A stretch of 64,000 nt of DNA, taken from G016756615 sp050958605. GTDB taxonomy: Bacteria; Pseudomonadota; Alphaproteobacteria; Rhizobiales; Rhizobiaceae. A model generated the notes under the pieces. It was not told where the DNA came from. It worked only from the letters and a program-made list of their open reading frames with translations, and made no database searches. Position 1 is the first letter of the stretch. Each line of letters opens with the position of its first letter. Both the position numbers and the translations under genes were made by a program. Where the stretch lies: assembly GCF_050958605.1 (NCBI RefSeq), contig NZ_JBJHDO010000010.1, positions 218,300 to 282,299 of the forward strand. The letters run 5' to 3'. This document shows positions 24,182-35,708 of the stretch, in pieces.

Positions 24182-25599
24182 GCGATCCCTTCGTCGCGGT
24201 CTTGATGCTGCTTATCCTGATCCTGGCTATTTTCCTCGGATTTCCCGTTGCATTCACGCTGGCGGCGTTGGGGGTGGGCTTCGGCTACTACGCCTATTTC
24301 GATGCGGCCCGCATGTGGGCCGGATACCGCCGTGCGGTCGAATCGGGGGCCGACGGCTGGGAACTGGCCGAAGCCTGGCTCGGCGGGCTGTTCAATAATC
24401 GTATCTTCGACCTGTTCGTGAACCAGACCTACTCGGTCATGTCGAACGATGTGCTCACGGCGATACCGCTGTTCCTTTTCATGGGTTACATCGTGGAGCG
24501 CGCGAACATCGTCGAGCGCCTGTTCAACACTCTCTTCATCGCCAGTCGCCGCATTCCGGGTGCGATGGCGGTGGCGGCACTTATCACCTGCACCCTGTTT
24601 GCCACGGCCACCGGCATCGTCGGCGCCGTCGTCACGCTGATGGGCCTGCTTGCTTTCCCCGCCATGCTGAAGGCAAAATATGACGTGCGTTATGCCTCCG
24701 GCGTGATCTGCGCCGGCGGGACGCTCGGCATCCTGATTCCGCCGTCGATCATGCTGATCGTCTATGCCGCAACGTCCGGCGTTTCGGTCGTTCGCATGTA
24801 TGCAGCGGCGCTGATCCCGGGCCTCATGCTTGCCGGCCTCTACCTTTTGTACGTCGTTGGCCGCGCCGTCCTGCAGCCGCAGATCGCGCCGAAGCCTACG
24901 GACGAGCAGGTCGGCGACCACTCCTTCCTGCAGATCACGTGGATGATGATTACGTCCTTCGTGCCGCTCGCCGTGCTCATTCTGGCTGTGCTCGGCGCTA
25001 TCCTGTTCGGCATCGCGACGCCGTCGGAAGCCGCCGCCGTGGGTGCGATCGGCGGGCTTGTGCTGGCTGTCGCCTACCGCGCCCTGACATGGCGAAGGCT
25101 GAAGGAATCGATCTATCTCACTGCGCGCACCTCGGCGATGGTGTGCTGGCTGTTCGTCGGCTCGGCGACTTTCGCCTCGGTCTTCGCCTATCTCGGCGGC
25201 CAGCAACTCATTAGCGATTTCGTCACTGGGCTCGACATTTCACCCCTCATGTTCCTGCTGGTCGCGCAACTGATCATCTTCATCCTGGGTTGGCCGCTCG
25301 AATGGACGGAAATCATCGTCATCTTCATTCCGATCTTCCTGCCGCTGCTGCCGCATTTCCAGATCGATCCGCTGTTTTTCGGCATCCTCGTCGCCGTCAA
25401 CCTGCAGACCGCCTTCCTGTCTCCGCCCATGGCCATGTCGGCCTATTATCTGAAGGGGATTGCCCCGCCATACGTACAGCTTCCCGATATCTTCCGAGGC
25501 ATGATGCCTTATATGGCAATCGTCATCCTTTGCATGGTCATCATCTATCTGGTCCCGCAAACCGTCTATTGGCTGCCAAGCCTGGTCTATGGAAAGTGA
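24178..25599 (+). CDS. TRAP transporter large permease (DctM)
   Basis: 473 aa with about 12-13 helices. Signature regions: LGFPVAFTLAALG in the first helix, the AMAVAALITCTLFATATGIVGA re-entrant hairpin, GGTLGILIPPSIMLIVYA, and the C-terminal LSPPMAMSAYYLKG. It is the sodium-coupled elevator subunit. An extra ~35-residue insertion between the first helices (AGYRRAVESGADGWELAEAWL) is seen in the TakP-type group. Third gene of the operon. Confidence 0.9.
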   Translation: MSDPFVAVLMLLILILAIFLGFPVAFTLAALGVGFGYYAYFDAARMWAGYRRAVESGADGWELAEAWLGGLFNNRIFDLFVNQTYSVMSNDVLTAIPLFLFMGYIVERANIVERLFNTLFIASRRIPGAMAVAALITCTLFATATGIVGAVVTLMGLLAFPAMLKAKYDVRYASGVICAGGTLGILIPPSIMLIVYAATSGVSVVRMYAAALIPGLMLAGLYLLYVVGRAVLQPQIAPKPTDEQVGDHSFLQITWMMITSFVPLAVLILAVLGAILFGIATPSEAAAVGAIGGLVLAVAYRALTWRRLKESIYLTARTSAMVCWLFVGSATFASVFAYLGGQQLISDFVTGLDISPLMFLLVAQLIIFILGWPLEWTEIIVIFIPIFLPLLPHFQIDPLFFGILVAVNLQTAFLSPPMAMSAYYLKGIAPPYVQLPDIFRGMMPYMAIVILCMVIIYLVPQTVYWLPSLVYGK

Positions 25600-25604
25600 A
25601 TGGC

Positions 25605-25772
25605 ATGACGATCGATCGGCTCATGGCCGCTCTGGCCTTCGCGCTCTTTGCCGCATTCCTCGCTGTGATCGTGGGTCGGGTGGGGCGAATTGATCTTACA
25701 ACCGTGATCGTGATCTGCCTTGGGCTTGCTGCGTACGACCTGTGGCGTCAGCTCCGTTCGAGGCGCAACTGA
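25605..25772 (+). CDS. Small two-helix membrane protein at the end of the TRAP operon
   Basis: 55 aa: a hydrophobic helix at about residues 6-24, a short polar loop, a second helix at about 31-46, and a basic RSRRN-rich end that should stay in the cytoplasm. ATG 25605 lies only 5 bases after the dctM stop. It resembles half of a DctQ or of a tripartite tricarboxylate small subunit. Similar tiny proteins are easily missed next to TRAP operons. Function unknown; an accessory of the permease is likely from position. Confidence 0.6.
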   Translation: MTIDRLMAALAFALFAAFLAVIVGRVGRIDLTTVIVICLGLAAYDLWRQLRSRRN

Positions 25773-25791
25773 ACATCTGCGCGGCTATCCT

Positions 25792-26484
25792 TCAGAACTC
25801 GAAACGTGGCTCGCCCTTGTCCAGCAAGGTGCTTCTCGGCGTTACCTGCCACAAGGATTTGAGCGCCTCGGCAAGCGTCGCGATCAGCCGGGCGACGTCC
25901 GCCGATGCCGTCGCATGCACGGCCTCGGCCACGATCAGTACCGAACTCGTGTCCTTGCGCACCGCCGAAAGGCCGCTCTGACGGTTCGTCCAGCGCCGGG
26001 CATGGGCTTTGCCGGCGCCATCGGCGAAGACCACCTCGCGCGGCTCCGGGCGTTCGATCTCGCCGGAGAACGTCATGTATTCTTCATTTCCTGCCGCATG
26101 ACGGACCTGGAGGAACGCCGTGACGTTGGCGAGATCGATCGCCGCGACAGGAATTGCGAACGCCAGCGAGACCGCGTTGCAGAGATCGACCATCGGGTGG
26201 ATGCGCGGCAGAGAACCGTCCTGACGGAAGCGGCGAAGCAGGGCCTCCGAGGCGCAGCGATACTGTGTCGGCTTCAATCCCATGCGGGAAAAGATGCGAC
26301 GCCAGGCCTGGATTTCGGGCAGTTCGCTTTCCGGCCCGCCGGCCAGCCGCGACCGCGCGATCTCATTGAAGCGGTTCACGCTCGGCCCGACATCCGCATA
26401 CGGGGTGATCCCTTGGACGTGAAGTACGCCGGCCGAGAGTTCTGGAAACTCCTCCCAAATATCGCTGGAATGGCTGAACTGCAT
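25792..26484 (-). CDS. Solo B3/B4 domain protein (PheRS beta-subunit editing-like fold)
   Basis: 230 aa from ATG 26484, preceded by GGGAGA. The B3/B4 tRNA-binding/editing fold of phenylalanyl-tRNA synthetase beta occurs here alone: RIHPMVDLCNAVSLAFAIPVAA matches the most conserved part, followed by VFADGAGKAHARRWTNRQSGLS. Solo B3/B4 proteins are thought to act on mischarged tRNAs or free aminoacyl compounds, but few are characterised. It is the third gene of an AraC - EamA exporter - B3/B4 unit (13 bases from EamA). That context points to defence against a toxic or non-protein amino acid. Confidence 0.8.
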   Translation of the reverse strand: MQFSHSSDIWEEFPELSAGVLHVQGITPYADVGPSVNRFNEIARSRLAGGPESELPEIQAWRRIFSRMGLKPTQYRCASEALLRRFRQDGSLPRIHPMVDLCNAVSLAFAIPVAAIDLANVTAFLQVRHAAGNEEYMTFSGEIERPEPREVVFADGAGKAHARRWTNRQSGLSAVRKDTSSVLIVAEAVHATASADVARLIATLAEALKSLWQVTPRSTLLDKGEPRFEF

Positions 26485-26497
26485 GAAAGATTCTCCC

Positions 26498-27391
26498 TCA
26501 GATCCGCGGACGAGCCTTCGATATTTGCAGGAATGCGAGACCCAGCACAGCCGAAAGCACACAGGCGATACCGGCCACCTGGGCAGCCGTGACGGCTTCA
26601 CCGAGTAGGACGGCGGCGAGGACCACAGCGGATACCGGCGCGAGCGCGGTGAAGAGCGAAGCCTCGGCGCCGCTTACCCGTGCGGCACCGGCGTACCAGA
26701 GCAGGAACCCGCCGACGGTCGGGATGAGAGCATAGTAGGCCACCGCCGCCAGGGCTTCTGCCGTCAATGCGCCGATGTCAGGCATTTCGAGGAGGGCAAA
26801 AGGTAGGGCAACCACCATTCCAAAGCCGGTCATGATGGTGGACAGGGCGAGGGGAGGGATGTCTAGCCGCAGCCGCTTGTTGAGCAGGATGAACAAGCCC
26901 TCGCAAATGACCGCGCCAAGGACCAGAAGGTTACCGATCGTCGTATGGCTGCCTTCCCTTCCGGGCGGGAAGGTGATGGAGAGGACGCCTGCGGCGGCGA
27001 ACGCGATCGCTGTCAGCAGGAAGGCCCGTGGCCGCTCGCCAAGCACCAACACGGCGATCACGGCCGAGACGACAGGCAAGGTGCCGATGACCACGCCGGC
27101 ATCGGCGGCAGTTGTGTAGCTCAGCCCGGAGATCAACAGCGTCGTGTAGCCGACGCTGCCGGCGCCGGCCTGAAGGAGGAGCAGCAGCCAACCGCGCCGG
27201 CCGGCCTTCGGCAAGCCGGTGCCGGTTAAGCGCATGAGGGCGAGGAAGATGGGCAGCGCGATGGCGAAGCGCAGCGCCGTGGCTGTGAAAGGCGGCAGGT
27301 CGAAAGCGATCACCTTGCTGGCGATGACAGTGCTTCCCACCGTCACCATAGCGAGAGACAGGTAGAAATAGCCCAGAAGCTTGTCCGGCAT
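26498..27391 (-). CDS. EamA (DMT) family exporter
   Basis: 297 aa with ten hydrophobic helices arranged as two EamA repeats; helix 1 contains MVTVGSTVIASK and the second repeat contains the GFLLWYAGAARVSGAEASLF block typical of RhaT/YdcZ-like amino acid and metabolite exporters. ATG 27391 is preferred because GGGGA lies before it; the ATG at 27421 has no ribosome site. Middle gene of the AraC - EamA - B3/B4 unit; amino acid efflux is the commonest role of such proteins. Confidence 0.85.
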   Translation of the reverse strand: MPDKLLGYFYLSLAMVTVGSTVIASKVIAFDLPPFTATALRFAIALPIFLALMRLTGTGLPKAGRRGWLLLLLQAGAGSVGYTTLLISGLSYTTAADAGVVIGTLPVVSAVIAVLVLGERPRAFLLTAIAFAAAGVLSITFPPGREGSHTTIGNLLVLGAVICEGLFILLNKRLRLDIPPLALSTIMTGFGMVVALPFALLEMPDIGALTAEALAAVAYYALIPTVGGFLLWYAGAARVSGAEASLFTALAPVSAVVLAAVLLGEAVTAAQVAGIACVLSAVLGLAFLQISKARPRI

Positions 27392-27471
27392 GAACGCATC
27401 CCCGATCGTCGGATGCGCCATGGAAATTCATCGGCGCCTGTTCGTCTTGAACGAAATTGCGGGGCTTGCCT

Positions 27472-28272
27472 TCACCCGGCTACTGCGAAGGCATAGGCGC
27501 CGGGCGAAACACCAAAGTTACGGACGAAGAGACGCGTCATATGGCTCTGGTCGGCGAAGCCGCTGGCGGCCGCCGCCTCGGCGAGAGGCATACTTTCGGC
27601 GATCAGCCGCCGGGCGAGGTCGATCCTGCGCTGCATGAGGTAGGCATGAGGGGTGAGCCCGGTTACCCGGGCAAAGGCCCGCACGACCTGGAAGCGGCTG
27701 AGGCCGCTTTCCTGCGCGAGATCAGAGAGCGAGAGCGGCCGCGCCGGAGCGTCATCGATCATGCTCAGGGCGCGACCGACAGCATCGGGAATTGGCTGCT
27801 CCCGACGCTCAATCATTAGGCCGGCCAGCAGCAGCAGGAGTTCTTCGCATCGAAGGTCGGCCGCGCCGCCGGCAGCGCCCGTGACCGCCTCGAACAGATC
27901 GTCGAATGTGCGTGCAACACGCGCATCCGTCATGGCCGGCCGGGAAAATTCGAAGGCGTTCGTCCTGCCCTCGCTCATGTCGACGATCGCTGCAGAGACC
28001 AACGACGGCTCGATGTAGAGCATCCTCCAGGAACGACCGGCGTCGCCGATCGGCGCGCCGTCATGGACTTCACCGGGATTGACGGTAATCGTATCGCCGG
28101 GCCCGGCCTCGACCGTTCCGCGGCCGCTCAGCGAACGCTGTGCGCCATTATCAATGACGCCGATGCCGAACTGCGCATGGGTGTGTTTGGGGAAATGGTG
28201 CCGTGTCCCGGCCACGACCGCTTCGACGCCGGTGATCGCGCAAGGGAGAATGCTGAACTGGCCTTTGATCAT
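27472..28272 (-). CDS. AraC family transcriptional regulator
   Basis: 266 aa. N-terminal cupin-type sensor (HHFPKHTHAQFGIGVID; VNPGEVHDGAP) and two C-terminal helix-turn-helices from about residue 165 (LSLSDLAQESGLSRFQVVRAF; MPLAEAAAASGFADQSHMTRLF, the AraC signature). It is the first gene on the strand before the EamA exporter (80 bases) and is likely its regulator. Related AraC-EamA pairs often respond to amino acids. Confidence 0.88.
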   Translation of the reverse strand: MIKGQFSILPCAITGVEAVVAGTRHHFPKHTHAQFGIGVIDNGAQRSLSGRGTVEAGPGDTITVNPGEVHDGAPIGDAGRSWRMLYIEPSLVSAAIVDMSEGRTNAFEFSRPAMTDARVARTFDDLFEAVTGAAGGAADLRCEELLLLLAGLMIERREQPIPDAVGRALSMIDDAPARPLSLSDLAQESGLSRFQVVRAFARVTGLTPHAYLMQRRIDLARRLIAESMPLAEAAAASGFADQSHMTRLFVRNFGVSPGAYAFAVAG

Positions 28273-28308
28273 CGGGCGATCCGAGGCCAGCTCCTTTGCT
28301 TGCCAATG

Positions 28309-31035
<2,727 letters not shown>

Positions 31036-31276
31036 CAAAGGCCCTTTCAATCCCATTTAGGCCCGCGCGGTGACGCAGGCGAACCTCTGCATTTGTATGC
31101 ATCTGCAGGGTTTTATAACAGAAAAGCGTCCGGAAATCGCTTCTGGACGCCAAGATGAAGGACAGATAAGAGGGGCCCCCGGCGATGTCAACGTGGCATC
31201 ACGGACCTCGCCGGAGCTAAATTCCGCCCTATTTGGCGCGTTTCAGGCGTCCATAAAATTCAACCGGAGCAGCCGA

Positions 31277-32140
31277 ATGTCCCTCCCGATCCGCCGCGCG
31301 TTGATCGCGCAATTCGCCTTCGCCGCAGGTCTTCTGGCTTTTTCGGCGGTCCCGGGCCTTGCCCAGGACGACAAGGTGGTCGCCACCATCAACGGCCAGA
31401 ACATCACCGAGGCCGACCTGGCGCAAGCCGAAAGCGATCTCGACCAGCAGTTTTCACGTCTTCCCGCCGAGCAACGCCGCGCCGCCGCGCTTTCGGCGAT
31501 CATCGAGATCCGGCTGTTTTCCGAAGACGCCGTGAAGAAAGGCCTCGACAAGGATCCGGCTTTCCAGCGGCGCATGGCTTTTCTCAAGGAACGTGCGCTC
31601 CACGCGGCCGAGGTCGAGTCCGAGATCGCCACGAAGATCACCGATGAGGAGATTCGCGCCCGCTACGACAAGGAGGTGGCAGCAACGCCGCCGGTCAACG
31701 AGGTCAAGGCTCGTCACATCCTGGTCAAGACCAAGGAAGAGGCCCAGGAGATCGTCAAGCGGCTGGACGCCGGTGACAAGTTCGAGGACATCGCCAAGGA
31801 GAAGTCCACCGACACCGGCTCTGGCGCCAATGGCGGCGACCTCGGCTATTTCGCTCCAGGTCAGATGGTGCCGGAATTCGAGAAGGCTGCCTTCGCGCTC
31901 GAAGTCGGCAAATACACGGCCGAGCCCGTGCAGTCGCAGTTCGGCTGGCATATCATCAAGGTCGAGGACAAGCGCGCCCAGCAGCCGCCTGCGTTCGATT
32001 CCGTGAAGGAACAGTTCCGCTCGCTCATCCTGCGCGAGAAGTACTCCGCACTCGCCGACACGCTGCGCGGATCCGCCAAGGTCGACATCGCTGATCCCGA
32101 GTTGAAGAAGGCCGTCGAGGAAGCCGACAAGGCCCAGTAG
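31277..32140 (+). CDS. Periplasmic parvulin-type peptidyl-prolyl isomerase
   Basis: 287 aa. Signal peptide 1-30 (RRALIAQFAFAAGLLAFS, cut after GLAQ), a SurA/PrsA-like N-terminal helical domain, and one rotamase domain from about residue 145: VKARHILVKTKEEAQEI, GGDLGYFAPGQMVPEFEKAAF and QSQFGWHIIKVED are the three parvulin hallmark blocks. It is a folding catalyst for exported proteins. ATG 31277 is preceded by CGGAG; longer in-frame starts back to 31070 code non-family sequence. Its placement opposite secA is common in Rhizobiales. Confidence 0.92.
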   Translation: MSLPIRRALIAQFAFAAGLLAFSAVPGLAQDDKVVATINGQNITEADLAQAESDLDQQFSRLPAEQRRAAALSAIIEIRLFSEDAVKKGLDKDPAFQRRMAFLKERALHAAEVESEIATKITDEEIRARYDKEVAATPPVNEVKARHILVKTKEEAQEIVKRLDAGDKFEDIAKEKSTDTGSGANGGDLGYFAPGQMVPEFEKAAFALEVGKYTAEPVQSQFGWHIIKVEDKRAQQPPAFDSVKEQFRSLILREKYSALADTLRGSAKVDIADPELKKAVEEADKAQ

Positions 32141-32158
32141 TTCGCGCGAGCCGCCCAA

Positions 32159-32205
32159 GCAGGTTTCGGAAAAGTGTCCTACGGTTTTCCGGCCAAAAAA
32201 CCTGC
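32159..32205. repeat. Palindromic repeat / possible terminator after the parvulin gene
   Basis: Two stacked stems: GCAGGTTT (32159-32166) with AAACCTGC (32198-32205), and GGAAAA (32168-32173) with TTTTCC (32185-32190). The core, with its central GTGTCC, resembles the AAAAGTGT...GGTTTTGCG palindromes common in rhizobial intergenic regions. It sits between convergent genes and may serve as a two-way terminator. Confidence 0.6.
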
Positions 32206-32255
32206 GGCAAGAGAAGAGGCTAAGCAGGTGAAGCCACGCAGACCTGCTTGGCGGA

Positions 32256-32711
32256 TCAGAGCGACCGGATCGGGCCGCCTCCGGTCACGGAAAAGCGCAG
32301 GGTGAGCGGGCGCCCTGCGACGGCGCCGCCCATCCCGTCGGTCAAAGGCAGCGGCAACGCCCGGTCGAGCGCCGTGAGGACCGAGGCGACGAAGGCGCGT
32401 TGTTCGTTCGAATTGCCGGAAAGCTTGGACCATGTGGCTCTTGGCCTGCCGATCAGCGTGCCGTCCCGGCGCAACGAGAACAGAAGGGTGATTTCCATGC
32501 CTTCGCTGCCCGCCGGCGGCTCCCAGCAGGCATAAAGCGCCTCCCCTGTCTCGCGAAGCGTATCGACGGGCTCGCGACTGCCGCACGGCCGGTTGCCTTG
32601 CGGAGTTGCCGGGGCAATTGCAAGGGCGAGCTCGAAGGCGGCAATGGAGATGATCGTCAAAATTCGCATGGTCGCTGTCATGATAGCACGGCTCATGGGC
32701 AGTTCTGCCAT
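32256..32711 (-). CDS. Secreted TonB-C-like hypothetical protein
   Basis: Up to 151 aa. A signal sequence (TATMRILTIISIAAFELALA, cut near ATPQG) precedes a ~100-aa domain with CWEPPAGSEGMEITLLFSLRRDGTLIG and a terminal PLTLRFSVTGG, the pattern of a TonB C-terminal-like beta fold. Two cysteines (CGSR, CWEPP) may form a disulfide in the periplasm. In-frame ATGs lie at 32711, 32696, 32681 and 32669; 32711 has a GGA upstream and is used here. Function unknown; convergent with the parvulin gene and divergent from argJ. Confidence 0.65.
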   Translation of the reverse strand: MAELPMSRAIMTATMRILTIISIAAFELALAIAPATPQGNRPCGSREPVDTLRETGEALYACWEPPAGSEGMEITLLFSLRRDGTLIGRPRATWSKLSGNSNEQRAFVASVLTALDRALPLPLTDGMGGAVAGRPLTLRFSVTGGGPIRSL

Positions 32712-32804
32712 TGTTCCGGATCATGCTCTGAAACGCCTTGCGCCCGTTCAAGGAGTGAGGCAAACGAGGTTTCCTTCCCCATAGCCTCCATCCGAGGATC
32801 CTCG

Positions 32805-34046
32805 ATGTCCACCACCGTCTCCCCGCTTGCCCCGAAAACCGAGCCGAAGATGCCTGCGATCGAGGGTGTACGCATCGCCACGGCGGAGGCCGGCATCAAA
32901 TACAAGAGCCGGACCGACCTGTTGCTCATGGTCTTTGACGAGGGCACCGAGGTCGCCGGTGTCTTCACCCGCTCCAAATGTCCATCGGCGCCGGTCGATT
33001 TCTGCCGGCAGAACCTGCCGGCCGGGGGGGCCAGGGCGCTGGTCGTCAATTCCGGCAATGCGAACGCTTTCACCGGCAGGAAAGGGCGGGAAACGACGGA
33101 GATGACCGCCGAAGCGGCCGCGAAGGCCGCGGGCTGCGAGACCGGGGACGTCTTCCTGGCTTCGACCGGCGTGATCGGCGAGCCGCTCGATGCCGGCCGC
33201 TTCAGCCACCTTCTCGCCGACATGGCCAAGCGCGCCGAACCCGGCCTGTGGAAGGACGCCGGCAAGGCCATCATGACCACCGACACCTTCCCGAAATACG
33301 CGACCGCCACGGTGAAGATCGGCGACGCCGACGTCATCATCAACGGCATCGCCAAGGGGGCGGGGATGATCGCGCCCGACATGGCGACCATGCTCTCCTT
33401 CATCGCGACGGATGCGCCGATCGCGGCCCCGGTTCTGCAGGACATGCTATCGAAGGGCGTCGGCAAGAGCTTCAATGCGGTGACGGTGGACAGCGACACC
33501 TCTACCAGCGACACGCTTCTGCTCTTCGCGACGGGCGCGGCGGCGCGGCGCGGCGTGCCCGCTATCACCGATCCCCGGGATGCGCGGCTCGGGCAGTTCC
33601 GCCGGGCACTCAACCGCGTCCTCAGGAACCTCGCGCTCCAGGTCGTGCGCGACGGCGAGGGTGCGCGCAAGCAGATCGAGGTGACCGTGACTGGCGCCAA
33701 GTCGGCCCGCTCGGCCAAGCGCATCGCGCTGTCGATCGCCAATTCACCGCTGGTCAAGACGGCGGTCGCCGGCGAGGACGCCAATTGGGGCCGCGTCGTC
33801 ATGGCCGTGGGCAAGGCGGGCGAGCCGGCCGATCGCGACCGGCTCTCGATCTGGTTCGGCGACAATCGACTCGCCTTCAACGGCGAGCGCGACCCGGATT
33901 ATTCGGAAGCGGAAACGTCTGCTTACATGAAGCGCGACGAGATCCGCATTCGTGCCGATATCGGCATAGGCAGGGGCAAGGCGACCGTGTGGACCTGCGA
34001 CCTCACCAAGGAATATGTCGCCATCAACGGCGATTACAGGTCGTGA
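32805..34046 (+). CDS. argJ: Bifunctional ornithine acetyltransferase / N-acetylglutamate synthase ArgJ
   Basis: 413 aa. Makes N-acetylglutamate from glutamate and recycles the acetyl group from N-acetylornithine in arginine synthesis. The self-cleavage site and nucleophile is in GAGMIAPDMATML, Thr at about residue 195, which becomes the N-terminus of the beta chain. Also visible are SKCPSAPVDFCR, the VDSDTSTSD loop and the conserved C-terminal VAINGDYRS. ATG 32805 begins with the family-normal short lead. Its TGA overlaps the GTG start of the next gene. Confidence 0.96.
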   Translation: MSTTVSPLAPKTEPKMPAIEGVRIATAEAGIKYKSRTDLLLMVFDEGTEVAGVFTRSKCPSAPVDFCRQNLPAGGARALVVNSGNANAFTGRKGRETTEMTAEAAAKAAGCETGDVFLASTGVIGEPLDAGRFSHLLADMAKRAEPGLWKDAGKAIMTTDTFPKYATATVKIGDADVIINGIAKGAGMIAPDMATMLSFIATDAPIAAPVLQDMLSKGVGKSFNAVTVDSDTSTSDTLLLFATGAAARRGVPAITDPRDARLGQFRRALNRVLRNLALQVVRDGEGARKQIEVTVTGAKSARSAKRIALSIANSPLVKTAVAGEDANWGRVVMAVGKAGEPADRDRLSIWFGDNRLAFNGERDPDYSEAETSAYMKRDEIRIRADIGIGRGKATVWTCDLTKEYVAINGDYRS

Positions 34047-34816
34047 CAGGGCCCGAACTGCCGCTGGTCCGCCGTTTCGAGGCGGCCGGCTTCCGTGCCT
34101 GGCCGGCGGCGTCCGTTCATTATGACGGCACCTGGGTCGTGCGGCTGACCGCAGGCCATCCGGCCAAGCGACTCAATTCCGTCAACCCGCTCGATCCCGG
34201 CGACCTGACAGGCCTCAACGAGCGTGTCGGCCGCGCCTCGCGCCGTTTCGAGGCTTATGGCCGCCCGCTGACCTTCCGGCTGACACCACTATCGGGCGAT
34301 CGCCTCCAGGCCTATTTCGACGAGCAGCGCTGGAGCGTCTTCGACGAGTCCCTGGTGATGCGCCTGCCGCTCGCCGGGACCGCCGCTGTGGATGCGGCGA
34401 TCGACCATATCCCTCTCAAGGACATCAGCCGCTTCATCGGCGCAGCGATGAAAGTTCATCATTTCGAGCCCACGTTGCGGCCTGGCCTTTCCGAGATCAT
34501 CGGCGCGATCCGCGCAGAGGTGGGCCTGTTCGTGCTGGAGGACGGGGGCGAACCGGTCTCATCGCTGATCTGCGTGCAGGACGGGGAACTGGCGGGCCTG
34601 TTCGAGATCGGGACGGCGGCGGCGCGGCGCGGCAACGGATATGCCCGGCGTACCATTCTTTCGGCGCTGAAATGGGCGAAGCTCAGGGGCGCGCGCCAGG
34701 CCTGGCTGCAGGTAGGTGCCGACAACGAACCGGCCCTCGGCCTTTACCGCTCGCTCGGCTTCCAGGATGTCTATCGCTATCATTACCGCCAGCCTCGGAA
34801 TCCGACCGATGAGTGA
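34043..34816 (+). CDS. GNAT family N-acetyltransferase
   Basis: 257 aa. The C-terminal ~110 residues hold the GNAT core: LAGLFEIGTAAARRGNGYARRTI is motif A (R-x-x-G-x-G/A) and VGADNEPALGLYRSLGFQ is motif B. The N-terminal half is unlike and may bind the substrate. Starts with GTG in a GTGA overlap with argJ, and its own stop overlaps mutT by 8 bases; the three genes are one transcript, an order that recurs in Rhizobiales. Substrate unknown. Confidence 0.85.
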   Translation: MTGPELPLVRRFEAAGFRAWPAASVHYDGTWVVRLTAGHPAKRLNSVNPLDPGDLTGLNERVGRASRRFEAYGRPLTFRLTPLSGDRLQAYFDEQRWSVFDESLVMRLPLAGTAAVDAAIDHIPLKDISRFIGAAMKVHHFEPTLRPGLSEIIGAIRAEVGLFVLEDGGEPVSSLICVQDGELAGLFEIGTAAARRGNGYARRTILSALKWAKLRGARQAWLQVGADNEPALGLYRSLGFQDVYRYHYRQPRNPTDE

Positions 34817-35216
34817 AAAGAAAATCGTCCTTGTGGCTGCCTGCGCCCTGATCGATGCCGACGGGCGCGTGCTGATTGCCCAGCGCCCCGAAGGCAAGCC
34901 CCTTGCCGGCTTATGGGAATTTCCAGGCGGAAAGGTCGAGCCGGGAGAGACGCCCGAGCAGACGGTCGTGCGCGAGCTCGCCGAGGAAATCGGTGTCGAA
35001 ACCAAGGTGCCGTGCCTTGCGCCGCTCACCTTCGCCAGTCACGAATACGAGACGTTCCATCTCTTGATGCCGCTTTTCGTGTGCCGCCGCTTCTGGGGTA
35101 CGCCTGTGCCCAGGGAGGTCCAGGCGCTGAAATGGGTAAGGCCGCTTCAGTTGCGCGATTATCCGATGCCGCCGGCCGATGCCCCGCTGATCCCGTTTCT
35201 GATCGACCTGTTGTGA
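34809..35216 (+). CDS. mutT: 8-oxo-dGTP pyrophosphatase MutT
   Basis: 135 aa, the normal MutT length. The Nudix box is complete: G41-x5-E47-x7-R55-E56-L-x-E59-E60-x-G62, read in GGKVEPGETPEQ followed by RELAEEIGV. It hydrolyses 8-oxo-dGTP to keep oxidised guanine out of DNA. The C-terminal ALKWVRPLQLRDYPMPPAD is typical of MutT. Starts inside the end of the GNAT gene (8-base overlap). Confidence 0.93.
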   Translation: MSEKKIVLVAACALIDADGRVLIAQRPEGKPLAGLWEFPGGKVEPGETPEQTVVRELAEEIGVETKVPCLAPLTFASHEYETFHLLMPLFVCRRFWGTPVPREVQALKWVRPLQLRDYPMPPADAPLIPFLIDLL

Positions 35217-35253
35217 GGAGCGGGCATCCTCGATGGCCTTTGGGGTGAACGGG

Positions 35254-35319
35254 GAATGGTCAAAGCGAATGGACACAGTACGGGCTAACCGAAGCCGCTC
35301 CATTCACCATTGACCATTC
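35254..35319. repeat. Dispersed hairpin repeat, copy 1
   Basis: Left arm 35254-35273 and right arm 35299-35319 pair at 17 of 20 positions: the right arm is TCCATTC, a variable ACCA/GC step, then TTGACCATTC. The loop is 25 bases. A related element lies at 39487-39576; both end in CAGCCG-A-ACG-like flanks. It sits between mutT and the next gene. Confidence 0.65.
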
Positions 35320-35426
35320 TCAGCCGGACGGCCGTTAATCGATCCTTCAGCAAACGATGAAAATTTCAGGCGGTCTCGGGTCGTGGGCCCGGACGTTTGG
35401 GGTTCGCGCGAAAGGAAGGTTCCCAC

Positions 35427-35708
35427 ATGCATTCCGGCGAAGAGCGCGGTTTTAATCTCGGCGCTGCCGGTTCCGGCGCGCTGCGCGTGGCGCTGCTATT
35501 CGGCTTGATGGGGGTTGCCCTGACGCTGATCGTCGTGCCGCTCGCGGAACGCAGGACCGGATCGCTGGTCGCCGGCGAGCTCGACATGATGACCACGGGA
35601 TCGATCCGGTCGGATGACACCTATACGATCCGCCGGAGCGTCCTCCAGCCTTCGCGGGACGCGGTCTGCATCATCCGGTCAGACGGCAGCCGCAGCGGTG
35701 AGTGCTGA
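35427..35708 (+). CDS. Small single-helix membrane protein, unknown
   Basis: 93 aa. One clear hydrophobic helix (ALRVALLFGLMGVALTLIVV, about residues 19-38) separates a short cytoplasmic head from a polar tail containing two cysteines (VCIIRSDG, terminal GEC). A good AAGGAAGG ribosome site 8 bases before ATG 35427 decides the start. No family recognised; the tail, with its Thr/Ser/Arg-rich stretch, would face the periplasm. It precedes the Flp pilin by 87 bases on the same strand. Confidence 0.65.
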   Translation: MHSGEERGFNLGAAGSGALRVALLFGLMGVALTLIVVPLAERRTGSLVAGELDMMTTGSIRSDDTYTIRRSVLQPSRDAVCIIRSDGSRSGEC

